In this document: piece by piece, positions 37,450 to 49,160 of the stretch
How the letters are laid out: every line of letters starts with the position of its first letter
Position numbering within the stretch: position 1 is the stretch's first letter
Source: Litoditis marina
Lineage: Eukaryota > Nematoda > Chromadorea > Rhabditida > Rhabditidae
Reading direction: 5' to 3'
DNA length: 64,000 bases
Assembly: GCA_964036275.1 (NCBI GenBank)
Contig: OZ038433.1
Location: 4,090,013-4,154,012, forward strand
Made by a program: the position numbers and the translations under genes
Notes under the pieces: model-generated
The model's input: only the letters and a program-made list of their open reading frames with translations
What the model was told of the DNA's origin: nothing
Databases searched by the model: none

Positions 37450-39605
37450 CTATGCCTCGACGAGCAGTGGGACGACCATGATGTGTTGATTCTCGTGGGG
37501 AGTGGCACAAAGGGCCTCCTTGGCATCCACTCCGTTGTCCGCACGACCGGTCACAAGCACAAGCTTGTCCATCTGGAATCAGAAAGACTTTGTTCCGTTA
37601 TTTATGGAAGTCTGGGTTGAAGTCTCCAATACCATTACAGTTTCGCAGAATAATTCAATGCACAGTACTCAACCAACTGAATTGATTGGTTCTCGTTCTA
37701 AATTGGTTCTCGATCACGAAAGGGAAAGCCAATGATGGGGAGAAAATTGTTTTTTTTTCAACCAACTTTAAAAGTTAACTTTTAAAAGTATTAAGAAAAA
37801 GTTACTAGTTTGTAGTTTTGGTTGAAGACGTAAAATGATACCTTAGCAGATCCATTCTGTCTGAGCACCTCCACCTTCGTCTGTTGACCGGCCTCCACGA
37901 ATCCGTAGACGGGGTTCACACGGTACAGCTGGTTGTCGGAACATTTCACCTGGAAACAACACGGTAGGGAGAGACGGGTGGAGGAACAGCTGCCACGAAA
38001 ACGGGAAGGAAACAAATGAGATCAAGTACTGGATGGAAAGATTGGGCAAGGCAGAGTGGTTCAAGGGGTAGATTTAACTTCTAATCAAAGAGAAACGTCC
38101 AACTGTAAACTAGAAGGATTGGATTATTCAAAATGAGATGCAAAAGTAGTTGGTATAGCACAAATTGGAGTAATTAGATAAGAGCAGGTGGCAGCAGCTG
38201 AACTCTAATTCTCATTCAGTGGAGATTGTAAAGTGCTTCTAGGGGCTTCTCTTAGTGGATATTATGCATCTGACCATAGTCTGTTTCAGTTTCTACGTCG
38301 ACTCCTATAGTATCGGTCTTGATGAACACATTGCATTACATTGCAGAACATACTATCGAACTTATGGGTTGTGTACTGTAGGAGTCCCCATAGTAACGGT
38401 GTTAACTATACCTTGAAGGCTCTTCTCTCGTTGCTCTCGTTGACAACGGTAGCCTGTTGGAGTCCGCCACTGGCCTTGTAGCTGAGGTCGGTTGGTTCCA
38501 TGTGGATCTGCACACTCTTCCTGGTATGGTTCACGGGGGCCGCGCCACAGGGCTCGGCGCTTCCGGTCAAGGACTGAAACAAATATTAGGTTGCACACTC
38601 CACCAGCTCAATATTCAAAACTTGCAATCTCAACTCCTAAAACTCAACACAAATTCAAACTCCACCAGCTCAACTGAACTCAAATTCAAACTTTGAACGT
38701 TACTATCAGCCCGAATCAGCATTGCTTTCTGCCCTACTCTAAGAAAGAATAATGTTCAACTCGTGTGACGTAAAACGCCAGTAGATTCGATACGCTTGAC
38801 ATTAATTGTTTTACTGTGAGCTGTATTCGTTTAAACTGTGAGCCGGGAGAATTCGAGCTAGCCACTCACAGCGGGTTTGGGCTGGGTGGCGGCCGATTTG
38901 ATGGGTAGAGCCGTCTTGGTACTCTTGCTGCTCTTCTTCGACTTGCTACTCCTGAAACAGCAGGGTTTGAACGACTGCAAATAATAAGTAGAAATAAAAG
39001 TTACGGAGGCGCTGTGAGGATATTCGTTGGAACGAAGACGTGGAAACTTGGAAACTGCACAACTTACTTTCCCTTGCTGGATTTGGACGACTTTCCAGAC
39101 TTTGAAGACTGAAAAACCACAATCATTTGATAAAACTGAGAAAAAAGATAGTGAATAGCACATCCTATTGGAAATTACATATCTACATCTGAAATAGCAC
39201 ATTGCGAGGTGCGATTTTCTAGCACTGAACCGATTCTTTAATTTGCTTGAATATTCTGAAACATTTTCAACTATATGGAAATGGAAGTACAATGGAGAAC
39301 TAAATGTCTGTTGAATGTTTCACCTTTCCAGACTTTTTGCTGCTCTTTCCACTCTTGTTCTTCTTTCCGCTCTTCGAACTCTTGCCTCCCTTCTTCGACT
39401 TGCTAGATTTTCCAGATTTGCTTGAGGATAACGACTTCTTTTTGTTGGCGTGCTTCTAGAAACAGTGAATTTGGGATAAAAACAACAAGTAATGAAAATA
39501 GGTGGAACTCCCTATGCCAATAAGACTGACCGTATCACGCTCTTTTCCGCATCCAAACAGAGCGAGTACAGCTGACGGTAGAATAGCTAACAGCAACCAC
39601 CACAT
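37450..39605 (-). CDS. Secreted Lys/Ser-rich protein with C-terminal MSP domain
   Basis: Seven exons on the minus strand: 39605-39531, 39455-39324, 39108-39068, 38951-38870, 38573-38412, 37949-37842, 37572-37450. They join in phase to 240 residues. Residues 1-17 (MWWLLLAILPSAVLALF) form a signal peptide; an upstream in-frame ATG at 39641 would add 12 residues before it. Residues ~26-110 are almost only Ser, Lys and Gly in SGKSSKS-type repeats. Residues ~129-240 form an immunoglobulin-like Major Sperm Protein domain (KSVQIHMEPTDLSYKA, ESNERRAFKVKCSDNQLYRVNPVYGFVEAGQ, MVVPLLVEA). Canonical MSPs are cytoskeletal proteins of amoeboid nematode sperm and lack signal peptides, so this is a secreted or luminal variant of unknown role. 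A class-P sperm-specific (ssp)-like MSP domain is the nearest type. Its stop lies 53 bp from the PGAP2 stop, on the opposite strand. Confidence 0.88.
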
Positions 39606-39891
39606 TCTTCGATATCCGATAAATGATGGTCTCCTCCCCACCCCTTCCTTTTATATGGCACGTGAAACATAGAGGTTGCAGTGCAAACGCACTCGCCCAA
39701 CCATGGCTTTTTCTCCAAGAGAACGGCCAACATGTTCGGGAATTCTGGATAACTGGAGCCAGCACTGTTACCCGTCTGAACAGGTTCGGAAGACAAGTTA
39801 GGATCTGGAAACTTTAAGCTGTTTTTCTGAAAACGAAGGCGCCTCGGAAACAAATCTGTCTCTTTTAGATCAACAGTTTTATTCTAGGTCA

Positions 39892-39936
39892 ACAAGGTAG
39901 GTCGCCGGCGGCTAAAGCCGCCTCCGCCTCCCTTGT
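39892..39936. repeat. GC-rich hairpin type B, copy 1
   Basis: ACAAGGTAGGTCGCCGGCGG and its near complement CCGCCTCCGCCTCCCTTGT form a ~20-bp stem around CTAAAG. An almost identical hairpin lies at 44417-44461. Both are followed by TTTTTATTCC and stand at the border of an ACATAGAGCGCG array, so they look like termini of a repeated element. Confidence 0.8.
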
Positions 39937-40054
39937 TTTTATTCCGGGCTGGCGAGAGCTTCCCGGCCCTATTTTTTTGAACATGGACCGTCGAAGCTCT
40001 CCTCAACACCGAGCACGAAAAATGTCTTCAATAGCAAAACCTCTCTTCAACATA

Positions 40055-41075
40055 GAGTGCGAGTCTTCTCTCTAACATAGAGCGCGACTCCTCTCTCCAA
40101 CAAAGAGCGCGAGCACTCTCCCTAACAGAGCGCGAGTCCTCTATCTAACTTAGAGCGCGAGCCCTCTTCCTAACTTATAGCGCGAGATCTCTCCCTAACA
40201 TAGAGCGCGGAATTTCTACTTAACATAGAGCGCGGGATGTCTCAGCATAGAGCGCGGAACATCTCCCTAACATAGAGCGCGAAACTTCTTCCTAACATAG
40301 AGCGCGGAACTTCTCCTTAACATAGAGCGCGGGATGTTTTAACATAGAGCGCGAGATCTCTCTCTAACATAGAGCGCGGAACTTCTACTTAAGATAGAGC
40401 GCGGAACTTCTCCTTAACATAGAGCGCGGGATGTTTTAACATAGAGCGCGAGATCTCTCCCTAACATAGAGCGCGGAACTTCTACTTAAGATAGAGCGCG
40501 GAACTTCTCCTTAACATAGAGCGCGGGATGTTTTAACATAGAGCGCGAGATCTCTCCCTAACATAGAGCGCGGAACTTCTACTTAAGATAGAGCGCGGAA
40601 CTTCTCCTTAACATAGAGCGCGGGATGTTTTAACATAGAGCGCGAGATCTCTCCCTAACATAGAGCGCGGAACTTCTACTTAACATAGAGCGCGGAACTT
40701 CTCCTTAACATAGAGCGCGCGATGTTTTAACATAGAGCGCGAGATCTCTCCCTAACATAGAGCGCGGAACTTCTACTTAACATAGAGCGCGGGATGTCTC
40801 AGCATAGAGCGCGGAACTTCTCCCTAACATAGAGCGCGAGACTTATCCCTAACATAGAGCGCGGGATGTTTTAACATAGAGCGCGAGATCTCTCCCTAAC
40901 ATAGAGCGCGGAACTTCTACTTAACATAGAGCGCGGGATGTCTCAGCATAGAGCGCGCAACTTCTCCCTAACATAGAGCGCGAGACTTATCCCTAACATA
41001 GAGCGCGGGATGTTTTAACATAGAGCGCGAGATCTCTCCCTAACATAGAGCGTGGAACTTCTACTTAACATAGGA
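40055..41075 (+). repeat. ACATAGAGCGCG satellite array 1
   Basis: About one kilobase of tandem units of roughly 22-29 bp, each carrying CATAGAGCGCG joined by variable linkers such as GAACTTCTACTTAA or GAGATCTCTCCCTA. A higher-order pattern recurs around TTTTAACATAGAGCGCGAG, with larger units of about 80-120 bp. It ends in a CT-rich microsatellite (41081-41125). No coding potential. Confidence 0.95.
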
Positions 41076-41359
41076 TTCTCTCTTTCTCTCTCTCTCTCTA
41101 CCTCTCTCTCTTTCTCTCTCTCTGTTAGGGCTGCGTGTATATTACGTGACTTCAACGCCTTGTTCAACATAAAATGAGTAAATCTATTCCCCATTTTAAT
41201 TTGAAGCTGCAGCCGATTTGTAGTCACTCGAAAATAGAAATGAAATCCGGCTAGCTCACGTTTTTCCACGCCATTTGCCTCACTCTTCCCCATTGGTTTT
41301 TCGACTGAAATTGTTACAAACCCACACACACACCAAACTAGCCTTTTATACTAGTGGAC

Positions 41360-41408
41360 AAGGAAGGTACCCCGGGCTACGCCCGGGTCCCTCCCTTGAT
41401 GAGTCTAG
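41360..41408. repeat. GC-rich hairpin type A with CTAG end, copy 1
   Basis: AAGGAAGGTACCCCGGGC and GCCCGGGTCCCTCCCTT form a stem around TAC; GATGAGT and then CTAG follow. The same segment stands at 42745-42793 and 45839-45887. A hairpin about ten bases before a CTRR terminus is the form of a Helitron 3' end, though this alone is not proof. Confidence 0.75.
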
Positions 41409-41459
41409 GTCGGTGGTTGCGTTGAGATATTTCTTCCTTTTTTCGTCTTCGAAAGTTCT

Positions 41460-42225
41460 CTTTAACATAGAGCGCGGTGATTATCCTCAACTTAGAGCGC
41501 GGTTTTCCTTTTTTACATAGAGCGCGGAAGTTCTCCTTAACGTAGAGCGTGGTAGTTCTCTTTAACATAGAGCGCGGGTAGTTCTCCTTAACATAGAGCG
41601 CGGTATTTCCGTTTAACATGTTGCTTAACATAGAATGCGTTATTTCTCTTCAACATAGAGCGCGGTAGTCATCCTTAACATAGAACGCGGTACTCCTCTC
41701 TAACATAGAGCGCAGTAGTTCTCCTTATCATAGCGCGCGGGAGTTCTCTTCAACATAAAGCGCGGGAATTCTTTCCAACATAGAGCGCGGGGGTTCTCCT
41801 CAACATAGAGCGCGGGAGAGACCGCGAGATCTCTCCCTAACGTAGAGAGCTATAAGTCTTCCTGACACAGAGCGCCAGACTTCTCTCTAACATAGAGCGC
41901 GAGTTATCTCTCTAACGTAAAGAGCGATATCTCTCCCTAACACAGATGGCAAGAATTCTCTGTGCATAGAGAGCGACATAACTCCGTAACGTAGAGAGCG
42001 ATATTTCTCCCTAACATAGAGAGCGAGACTTCTCTCTAACATAGAGAGCGAGACCTCTCTCTTTCTCAGAGCGTGAGACCTCTCCCTCACATAGGACGCA
42101 AAACCTCTCCCTCACATAGAGAGCGATATCTCTCTCTGACATAGAGAGCGAAACCTCTCTTTTACAGAGGGTGGAACCTCTTCTTAACATAGAGAGCGGA
42201 AATTCTTCCTAGCATAGGGCGCAGT
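41460..42225 (+). repeat. ACATAGAGCGCG satellite array 2
   Basis: Tandem, more divergent units of ~22-30 bp containing AACATAGAGCGCG with linkers such as GTAGTTCTCCTTA on the left and GACTTCTCTCTA on the right. It lies between a type A hairpin and the next repeated module. Confidence 0.92.
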
Positions 42226-42279
42226 ACATTTGATCAGAATAGAGAACAAAAAACACAGAAAAAATCTCTTTTTGTCTAC

Positions 42280-42793
42280 TATTATTGGGATGCAGTTTTT
42301 TCTTGTGTCGTCTCTTCTTCAGCGCAGCATCCGGCAGGTAGCAGGAGCCCCAGTGGCTCCTACAGCAGGTCCCCCGTCCAACGATCAGCGACCCATCACA
42401 TGGCAGCAGCTCCATCCCGGAGCAGGCATCCTCCCGGCGAACAGAGCGTTCGAATGACTCTCCCCTCGTCCCGCCGCGCTTTTATACCCACTTTCTTACC
42501 CCGTTAAAGCCATTCCTGTTAACCTTGACGGCGTGAAACTCGTCTATCCTGTTTAGAAAAACTTTCTATTGCTCAACTGCCCAGCAACAGCCGGTTGGGA
42601 AAATGAAATCTCACGTTCTCCCACGTCTCCCAGCTTCCCAGCTTGCCTCACTTGCTTCACCCCATTTTCGACCAAAAGTGCAATAGTGAAGCAAAATTGG
42701 ACACACAGACAGACAGACCAAACAACGCAAATATAATAGTGGACAAGGAAGGTACCCCGGGCTACGCCCGGGTCCCTCCCTTGATGAGTCTAG
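42280..42793 (+). mobile_element. Repeated module between satellite arrays, copy 1 (ends in type A hairpin)
   Basis: About 510 bp that recurs at 43955-44461 and 45375-45887. Shared blocks in order are a GCAG/GGAGCCCCAGTGGCTCCTAC block, GGCGAACAGAGCGTTCGAATG, GCGCTTTTATACCCA, CCTGTTAACCGTGACGGCGT (one base differs here), ATTTTCGACCAAAAGTGCAA, a CAGACAGACAGACC run, and a terminal hairpin. No open frame is conserved between copies, so it is not a gene. It looks like a non-autonomous element whose interior carries the satellites. Confidence 0.7.
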
Positions 42794-42899
42794 GCTGGCT
42801 ACAGTTTCCAGTTCTCTTTTTTACCTTTCTTCCCTCCTCTTTTTTTTCTATGTTCATATCAATTGTTTCACGGCGCGATACTCTTCCATAACAAATAGC

Positions 42900-43890
42900 G
42901 CGACAGCTCTTTTCAACATAGAGTTCGACAGCTCTTCTCAACATAGAGCGCGGAAGTTTCCCTTAACATAGAGGGCGATAGTTTTCTCTAACACAGATCG
43001 CGGAAGTTCTCCTTAGCAGAGAGCGCGGAAGTTCTCCTCAGCATAGAGCGCGGAAGTTTCCCTTAGCATAGAGCGTTGAAATTCTCCTTAATATAGACCG
43101 CTGAAGTTCTCCTCAACATAGAGCGCGGAAGTTTCCCTTAACATACAGCGTGGAAGTTCTCCTTAACATAGAGCGCGGGAGCTCCCCTTCTCTCCCCAAC
43201 ATACGGCGCGAGAGTTCCCCGTAACATAGAGCGCGAGACCTCTCGCTAACATAGAGCGCGAGACCTCTCGCTAACATAGAGCGCGAGACCTCTCGCTAAC
43301 ATAGAGCGCGAGACCTCTCTCTAACATAGAGCGCGAGACCTCTCTCTAACATAGAGCGCGAGACCTCTCTCTAACATAGAGCGCGAGACCTCTCGCTAAC
43401 ATAGAGCGCGAGACCTCTCTCTAACATAGAGCGCGAGACCTCTCTCTAACACAGAGCGCGAGACCTCTATCTAACATAGAGCGCGAGACATCTCGCTAAC
43501 ATAGAGCGCGAGACCTCTCGCTAACATAGAGCGCGAGACCTCTCTCTAACATAGAGCGCGAGACCTCTCTCTAGCATAGAGCGCGAGACCTCTCTCTAAC
43601 ATAGAGCGCGAGACCTCTCTCTAACATAGAGCGCGAGACCTCTCTCTAACATAGAGCGCGAGACCTCTCGCTAACATAGAGCGCGAGACCTCTCTCTAAC
43701 ATAGAGCGCGAGACCTCTCTCTAACACAGAGCGCGAGACCTCTATCTAACATAGAGCGCGAGACCTCTCGCTAACATAGAGCGCGAGACCTCTCGCTAAC
43801 ATAGAGCGCGAGACCTCTCTCTAACACAGAGCGCGAGACCTCTCGCTAACATAGAGCGCGAGACCTCTTCCCAACATAGGGCGCGCGAGT
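42900..43890 (+). repeat. ACATAGAGCGCG satellite array 3, regular 25-bp units
   Basis: From about 43220 the array is very regular: a 25-bp unit (ACATAGAGCGCGAGACCTCT plus CTCTA or CGCTA) repeats more than twenty times with one or two changes per unit. The left third is more diverged. The homogeneity indicates recent expansion or gene conversion. Confidence 0.95.
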
Positions 43891-43954
43891 TTTTGTCAAG
43901 TCAACACCCTAGCCGTAATAATAGCAGAACGCGAGAGCAACACAGTAAAAAATC

Positions 43955-44461
43955 TCTTTTTGTCTACAATTATCCGGATGTAGAGTTTCTTCTTGGTTTG
44001 CTCTTCTTGGAATCCAGCAGGAAGAAAGAGCCCCAGTGGCTCCTACAGCAGGGCTCCCCCGTCCAACCATCAGCGATCCATTCTATGGCAGCAGCCCCAG
44101 TCCGGAGCAGGCATCCTCCGGGCGAACAGAGCGTTCGAATGACTCTCCCTCTTCCGGCCGCGCTTATATACCCATTTTCCTACCCTGTTAAGACATTCCT
44201 GTTAACCGTGACGGCGTGAAACTCGTCTATCCTGTTGAGATGCAATTTCTATTGCCAAATCCCAGCAGCAACCGATTTGGAAAAATGAAATCTCACGTTC
44301 CCCCACGTCTTCCAGCTTCCCAGCTTGCCTCACTTGCTTTACCCCATTTTCGACCAAAAGTGCAATAGTGAAGCAAAATCGGACACACAGACCAAACAAC
44401 GCAAATATAAAAGTAGACAAGGTAGGTCGCCGGCGGCTAAAGCCGCCTCCGCCTCCCTTGT
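43955..44461 (+). mobile_element. Repeated module between satellite arrays, copy 2 (ends in type B hairpin)
   Basis: Homologous to 42280-42793 over most of its length (GCCCCAGTGGCTCCTACAGC, GAACAGAGCGTTCGAATGAC, AACCGTGACGGCGTGAAACT, TCGACCAAAAGTGCAATAGT). It ends in the GGCGGCTAAAGCCGCC hairpin rather than the CCCGGGCTACGCCCGGG one. So the same body is joined to two different hairpin termini. Confidence 0.7.
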
Positions 44462-44579
44462 TTTTATTCCAGGATGGCGAGCTCTTATAGGAGTTTTTGT
44501 TTAATTTTCGCTCCATTTGCTGAACTCACGTTTGTCTCAACCATGTCAATCACGTTTTCATCAACATGAGACGCAATGA

Positions 44580-45335
44580 TTTCTACTACATAAAGCAGGA
44601 CATCTCTCTCCAACATAGAGCGGGACATCTCTCTTTAACATAGAGCGCGAGATCTTTCAACATAGGGCGCTAGACCTTTCAACATAGGGCGCGAGATCTT
44701 TCTCTCTCTAACATAGAGCGCGAGACTTCTCTCTATCTCTCTCTCTCTCTCAAACATAGAGCGCGAGACTTCTCAACATAGGGCGCGAGACTTCTCCCTA
44801 ACATAGGGCGCGACACCTCTTTCTAACATAGAGCGCGAGATCTCTCTCTATCTCTCTCTCTCTCTCTAACATAGAGCGCGAGACTTCTCAACATAGGGCG
44901 CGAGACTTCTCCCTAACATAGGGCGCGACACCTCTTTCTAACATAGAGCGCGAGATCTCTCTCTATCTCTCTCTCTCTCTAACATAAAGCGCGAGATCTC
45001 TCTCTAACATAGAGCGCGAGACCTTTCAACATAGGGCGCGAGATCTCTCTCTATCTCTCTCTCTCTTTAACATAGAGCGCGAGACTTTTCAACATAGGGC
45101 GCGATATGTTTCTCTCACACAGAGCGAGAGACTTTTCAACATAGGGCGCGAGATCTCTCTCTAACATAGAGCGCGAGGCTTCTCAACATAGGGCGCCAGA
45201 CTTTTCCCTGACATAGGGCGCGAGACCTCTGTCTAACATAGGGCGCGGAGTTCTCCCTAACATAGGGAGCGGAGTTCTCTCTAACACAGGGCTCGAGACC
45301 TCTCTCTAACATGGGGCGCGGAGGTGACCCGTAAC
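44580..45335 (+). repeat. ACATAGAGCGCG/ACATAGGGCGCG satellite array 4
   Basis: Tandem units alternate CATAGAGCGCG and CATAGGGCGCG, interrupted by (TCTC)n runs. A ~120-bp higher-order unit recurs (for example from about 44765 and 44885). No coding potential. Confidence 0.93.
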
Positions 45336-45374
45336 AACAATTAGTTTCAAAACAGCAGACGAGAACAACACAAC

Positions 45375-45887
45375 TGGAAAATCTATTTTTGCCTACAATT
45401 TTGGGGGTGCAGAGTTTCTTCTTCCTTATTTCATCTTGTGAGCAGCACCCGGCAGTGGCTCCTACAGCAGCACTCCCGACCATCCATCCAGTCCACGGCA
45501 ACAGCTCCAGTCCAGGGCATCCTCGGGGCGAACAGAGCGTTCGAATGGCTCTCCCCCCTTCCCGCCGCGCTTTTATACCCATTTTCCTACCCCGTTAAGC
45601 CATTCCTGTTAACCGTGACGGCGTGAAACTCGTCTACCCAGTTAAGATGCACTTGCTATTGCAAAACTGCCCAGCAGCAACCGATTCGGAAAATGAAATG
45701 CGCACGTTCTCTCACGTCTCAGCTGGAAAAATCGCCGGCTTCAGTTTTCGGCACATTTTCCGGCTAAAAGTGCAAAAATGATGGAATTTGCCTCAACAGA
45801 CAGACAGACAGACCAAGTAAGCGAAATATATAGTGGACAAGGAAGGTACCCCGGGCTACGCCCGGGCCCCTCCCTTGATGAGTCTAG
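45375..45887 (+). mobile_element. Repeated module between satellite arrays, copy 3 (ends in type A hairpin)
   Basis: Third copy of the module, with CAGTGGCTCCTACAGCAGC, GCGAACAGAGCGTTCGAATG, CCGTGACGGCGTGAAACTCG, a CAGACAGACAGACC run and the CCCGGGCTACGCCCGGG hairpin followed by TGATGAGTCTAG. The 18-bp satellite starts about 130 bp after it. Fragments resembling the module's right part also occur at 41180-41408 and 49420-49560. Confidence 0.7.
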
Positions 45888-46009
45888 GTCGGTGGGTGCG
45901 TCAAGATGTTTCTTTCATTTTCTCGTCTTCGGAAAATCCTCGAGCGCAAAAGTTATCTTTAAAAGAGCGTGATAAATTCCTTGCTTGAACAGCCGAACCG
46001 TTAAGCTCA

Positions 46010-49000
46010 CAAAGACAGCGAAAAAAGGCACAGTGGGGCTTAGACAGCGAAAATAGGCACAGTGGGGCTTACATAGACAGTGAACATGGGGAAAGTGGGG
46101 CTCACACAGACAGTGAGGCTTACATAGACAATGGGGCTTATATAGACAGTGGGGCTTACATTGACAGTGAAAATGGGAAAAGTGGGGCTCTTACAGACGG
46201 TGGGGCTTATATGGACAGTGGAGCTTACATAGACAGTTAGACAGTGGGGCTTACATAGACAGTGGGCCTTACATAGACAGTGGGGCTTACATAGACAGTG
46301 AACATGGGGAGAGTGGGGCTCACATAGACAGTGGGGCTTACATGGACAGTGATAATGGGGGAAGTGGGGCTCACATAGACAGTGGAGCTCACATAGACAG
46401 TGGAGCTCACATAGACAGTGGAGCTCACATAGACAGTGGGGCTCACATAGACAGTGGGGCTTACATAGACAGTGAAAATGGGGAGAGTGGGGCTCACATA
46501 GACAGTGGGGCTTACATGAACAGTGATAATGGGGAAAGTGGGGCTCACATAGACAGTGGAGCTCACATAGACAGTGGAGCTCACATAGACAGTGGAGCTC
46601 ACATAGACAGTGAGGCTCACATAGACAGTGGGGCTTACACAGACATTGGGGCTCACATAGACGGTAGGGCTTACATTGACAGCGAAAATGGGGAAAGTGG
46701 GGCTCACATAGACAGTGGGGCTCACATAGACAGTGGGGCTTACATAGACAGTGAAAATGGGGAGAGTGGGGCTCACATAGACAGTGGGGCTTACATGGAC
46801 AGTGATAATGGGAAAAGTGGGGCTCACATAGACAGTGGAGCTCACATAGACAGTGGAGCTCACATAGACAGTGGAGCTCACATAGACAGTGAGGCTCACA
46901 TAGACAGTGGGGCTTACACAGACATTGGGGCTCACATAGACGGTAGGGCTTACATTGACAGCGAAAATGGGGAAAGTGGGGCTCACATGGACGGTGGGGC
47001 TTATATGGACAGTGGAGCTTACATAGACAGTTAGACAGTGGGGCTTACATAGACAGTGGGGCTTACATGGACAGTGATAATGGGGAAAGTGGGGCTCACA
47101 TAGACAGTGGAGCTCACATAGACAGTGGAGCTCACATAGACAGTGGAGCTCACATAGACAGTGGGGCTCACATAGACAGTGGAGCTCACATAGACAGTGG
47201 GGCTCACATAGACAGTGGGGCTTACACAGACAGTGGGGCTCACATAGACGGTGGGGCTTACATTGACAGTGAAAATGGGGAAATTGGAGCTCACATAGAC
47301 AGTGGGGCTCACATAGACAGTGAAGCTCACATAGACAGTGGGGCTCACATAGACAGTGGGGCTTACATAGACAGTGAAAATGGGGAGAGTGGGGCTCACA
47401 TAGACAGTGGGGCTTACATGGACAGTGATAATGGGGAAAGTGGGGCTTACATAGACAGTGGAGCTCACATAGACAGTGGAGCTCACATAGACAGTGGAGC
47501 TCACATAGACAGTGGGGCTCACATAGACAGTGGAGCTCACATAGACAGTGGGGCTCACATAGACAGTGGGGCTTACACAGACAGTGGGGCTCACATAGGC
47601 GGTGGGGCTTACATTGACAGTGAAAATGGGGAAATTGGAGCTCACATAGACAGTGGAGCTCACATAGACAGTGGAGCTCACATAGACAGTGGGGCTCACA
47701 TAGACAGTGGGGCTTACATAGACAGTGAAAATGGGGAGAGTGGGGCTCACATAGACAGTGGGGCTTACATGGACAGTGATAATGGGGAAAGTGGGGCTCA
47801 CATAGACAGTGGAGCTCACATAGACAGTGGAGCTCACATAGACAGTGGAGCTCACATAGACAGTGAGGCTCACATAGACAGTGGGGCTTACACAGACATT
47901 GGGGCTCACATAGACGGTAGGGCTTACATTGACAGCGAAAATGGGGAAAGTGGGGCTCACATAGACAGTGGGGCTCACATAGACAGTGGGGCTTACATAG
48001 ACAGTGAAAATGGGGAGAGTGGGGCTCACATAGACAGTGGGGCTTACATGGACAGTGATAATGGGAAAAGTGGGGCTCACATAGACAGTGGAGCTCACAT
48101 AGACAGTGGAGCTCACATAGACAGTGGAGCTCACATAGACAGTGAGGCTCACATAGACAGTGGGGCTTACACAGACATTGGGGCTCACATAGACGGTAGG
48201 GCTTACATTGACAGCGAAAATGGGGAAAGTGGGGCTCACATGGACGGTGGGGCTTATATGGACAGTGGAGCTTACATAGACAGTTAGACAGTGGGGCTTA
48301 CATAGACAGTGGGGCTTACATGGACAGTGATAATGGGGAAAGTGGGGCTCACATAGACAGTGGAGCTCACATAGACAGTGGAGCTCACATAGACAGTGGA
48401 GCTCACATAGACAGTGGGGCTCACATAGACAGTGGAGCTCACATAGACAGTGGGGCTCACATAGACAGTGGGGCTTACACAGACAGTGGGGCTCACATAG
48501 ACGGTGGGGCTTACATTGACAGTGAAAATGGGGAAATTGGAGCTCACATAGACAGTGGGGCTCACATAGACAGTGAAGCTCACATAGACAGTGGGGCTCA
48601 CATAGACAGTGGGGCTTACACAGACAGTGAAAATGGGGAGAGTGGGGCTCACATAGACAGTGGGGCTTACATGGACAGTGATAATGGGGAAAGTGGGGCT
48701 TACATAGACAGTGGGGCTCACATAGACAGTGGGGCTAACATAGACAGTGGGGCTTACATGGACAGTGGGGCTTACATAGACAGTGGGGCTTACATAGACA
48801 GTTGAAAGGTGAACAACGCGGCTTACATAGACAGAGAAAATAGGGATAGTGGGCTTACATTGACAGTTGAAATAAAAACAGTGTGGCTCACATAGAAAGC
48901 GAAAATAGGCACAGTGGGGCTTACATAGACAGTGGAAATGAGAAAAGTGGGGCTCACATAGACAGTGGGCTTACATAGACAGCAAACATGAGAAAAGTGG

Positions 49001-49160
49001 GCTTACATAGACAATGGGGCTTACATAGACAGTGGGGCTTACATAGACATTTAAAAAGTGAAAAACGCGGCTTACATAGACAGAGAAAATGGGGGATAGT
49101 GGGGCTTACATAGACAGTGAAAATGAAAACAGTGAGGCCTACAAAGACAGTGAAATGAGG
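46010..49160 (+). repeat. 18-bp satellite with 1,253-bp higher-order repeat
   Basis: The basic unit is ACATAGACAGTGGGGCTC and close variants, with occasional interruptions by GAAAATGGGGAGAGT or GATAATGGGGAAAGT. Segments starting at 47067 and 48320 are almost identical, and the frames ending at 46986 and 48239 share a long start, so the array is built on a 1,253-bp higher-order unit. Because 18 is a multiple of three, long frames are open on both strands (+ DSGAHI, - SPTVYV hexapeptides). Each higher-order unit breaks frame at CAGTTAGACAGTGG. I call it satellite, not protein-coding. Confidence 0.93.

Noticed and set aside
41398..41410. Hammerhead ribozyme core (TTGATGAGTC after the hairpin)
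   Set aside because: The invariant C of CUGAUGA is replaced and no GAAA partner strand is positioned to form stem II and III.
43220..43890. Regular 25-bp direct repeats resembling a CRISPR array
   Set aside because: There are no unique spacers, the units abut directly, and the surrounding genome is a nematode's. It is a satellite.
46342..48805. Long Ser/Gly/Asp-rich hexapeptide-repeat protein gene
   Set aside because: Frames are equally long on both strands, follow from the 18-bp period, lack splice or start context, and break at the same place in every higher-order unit.
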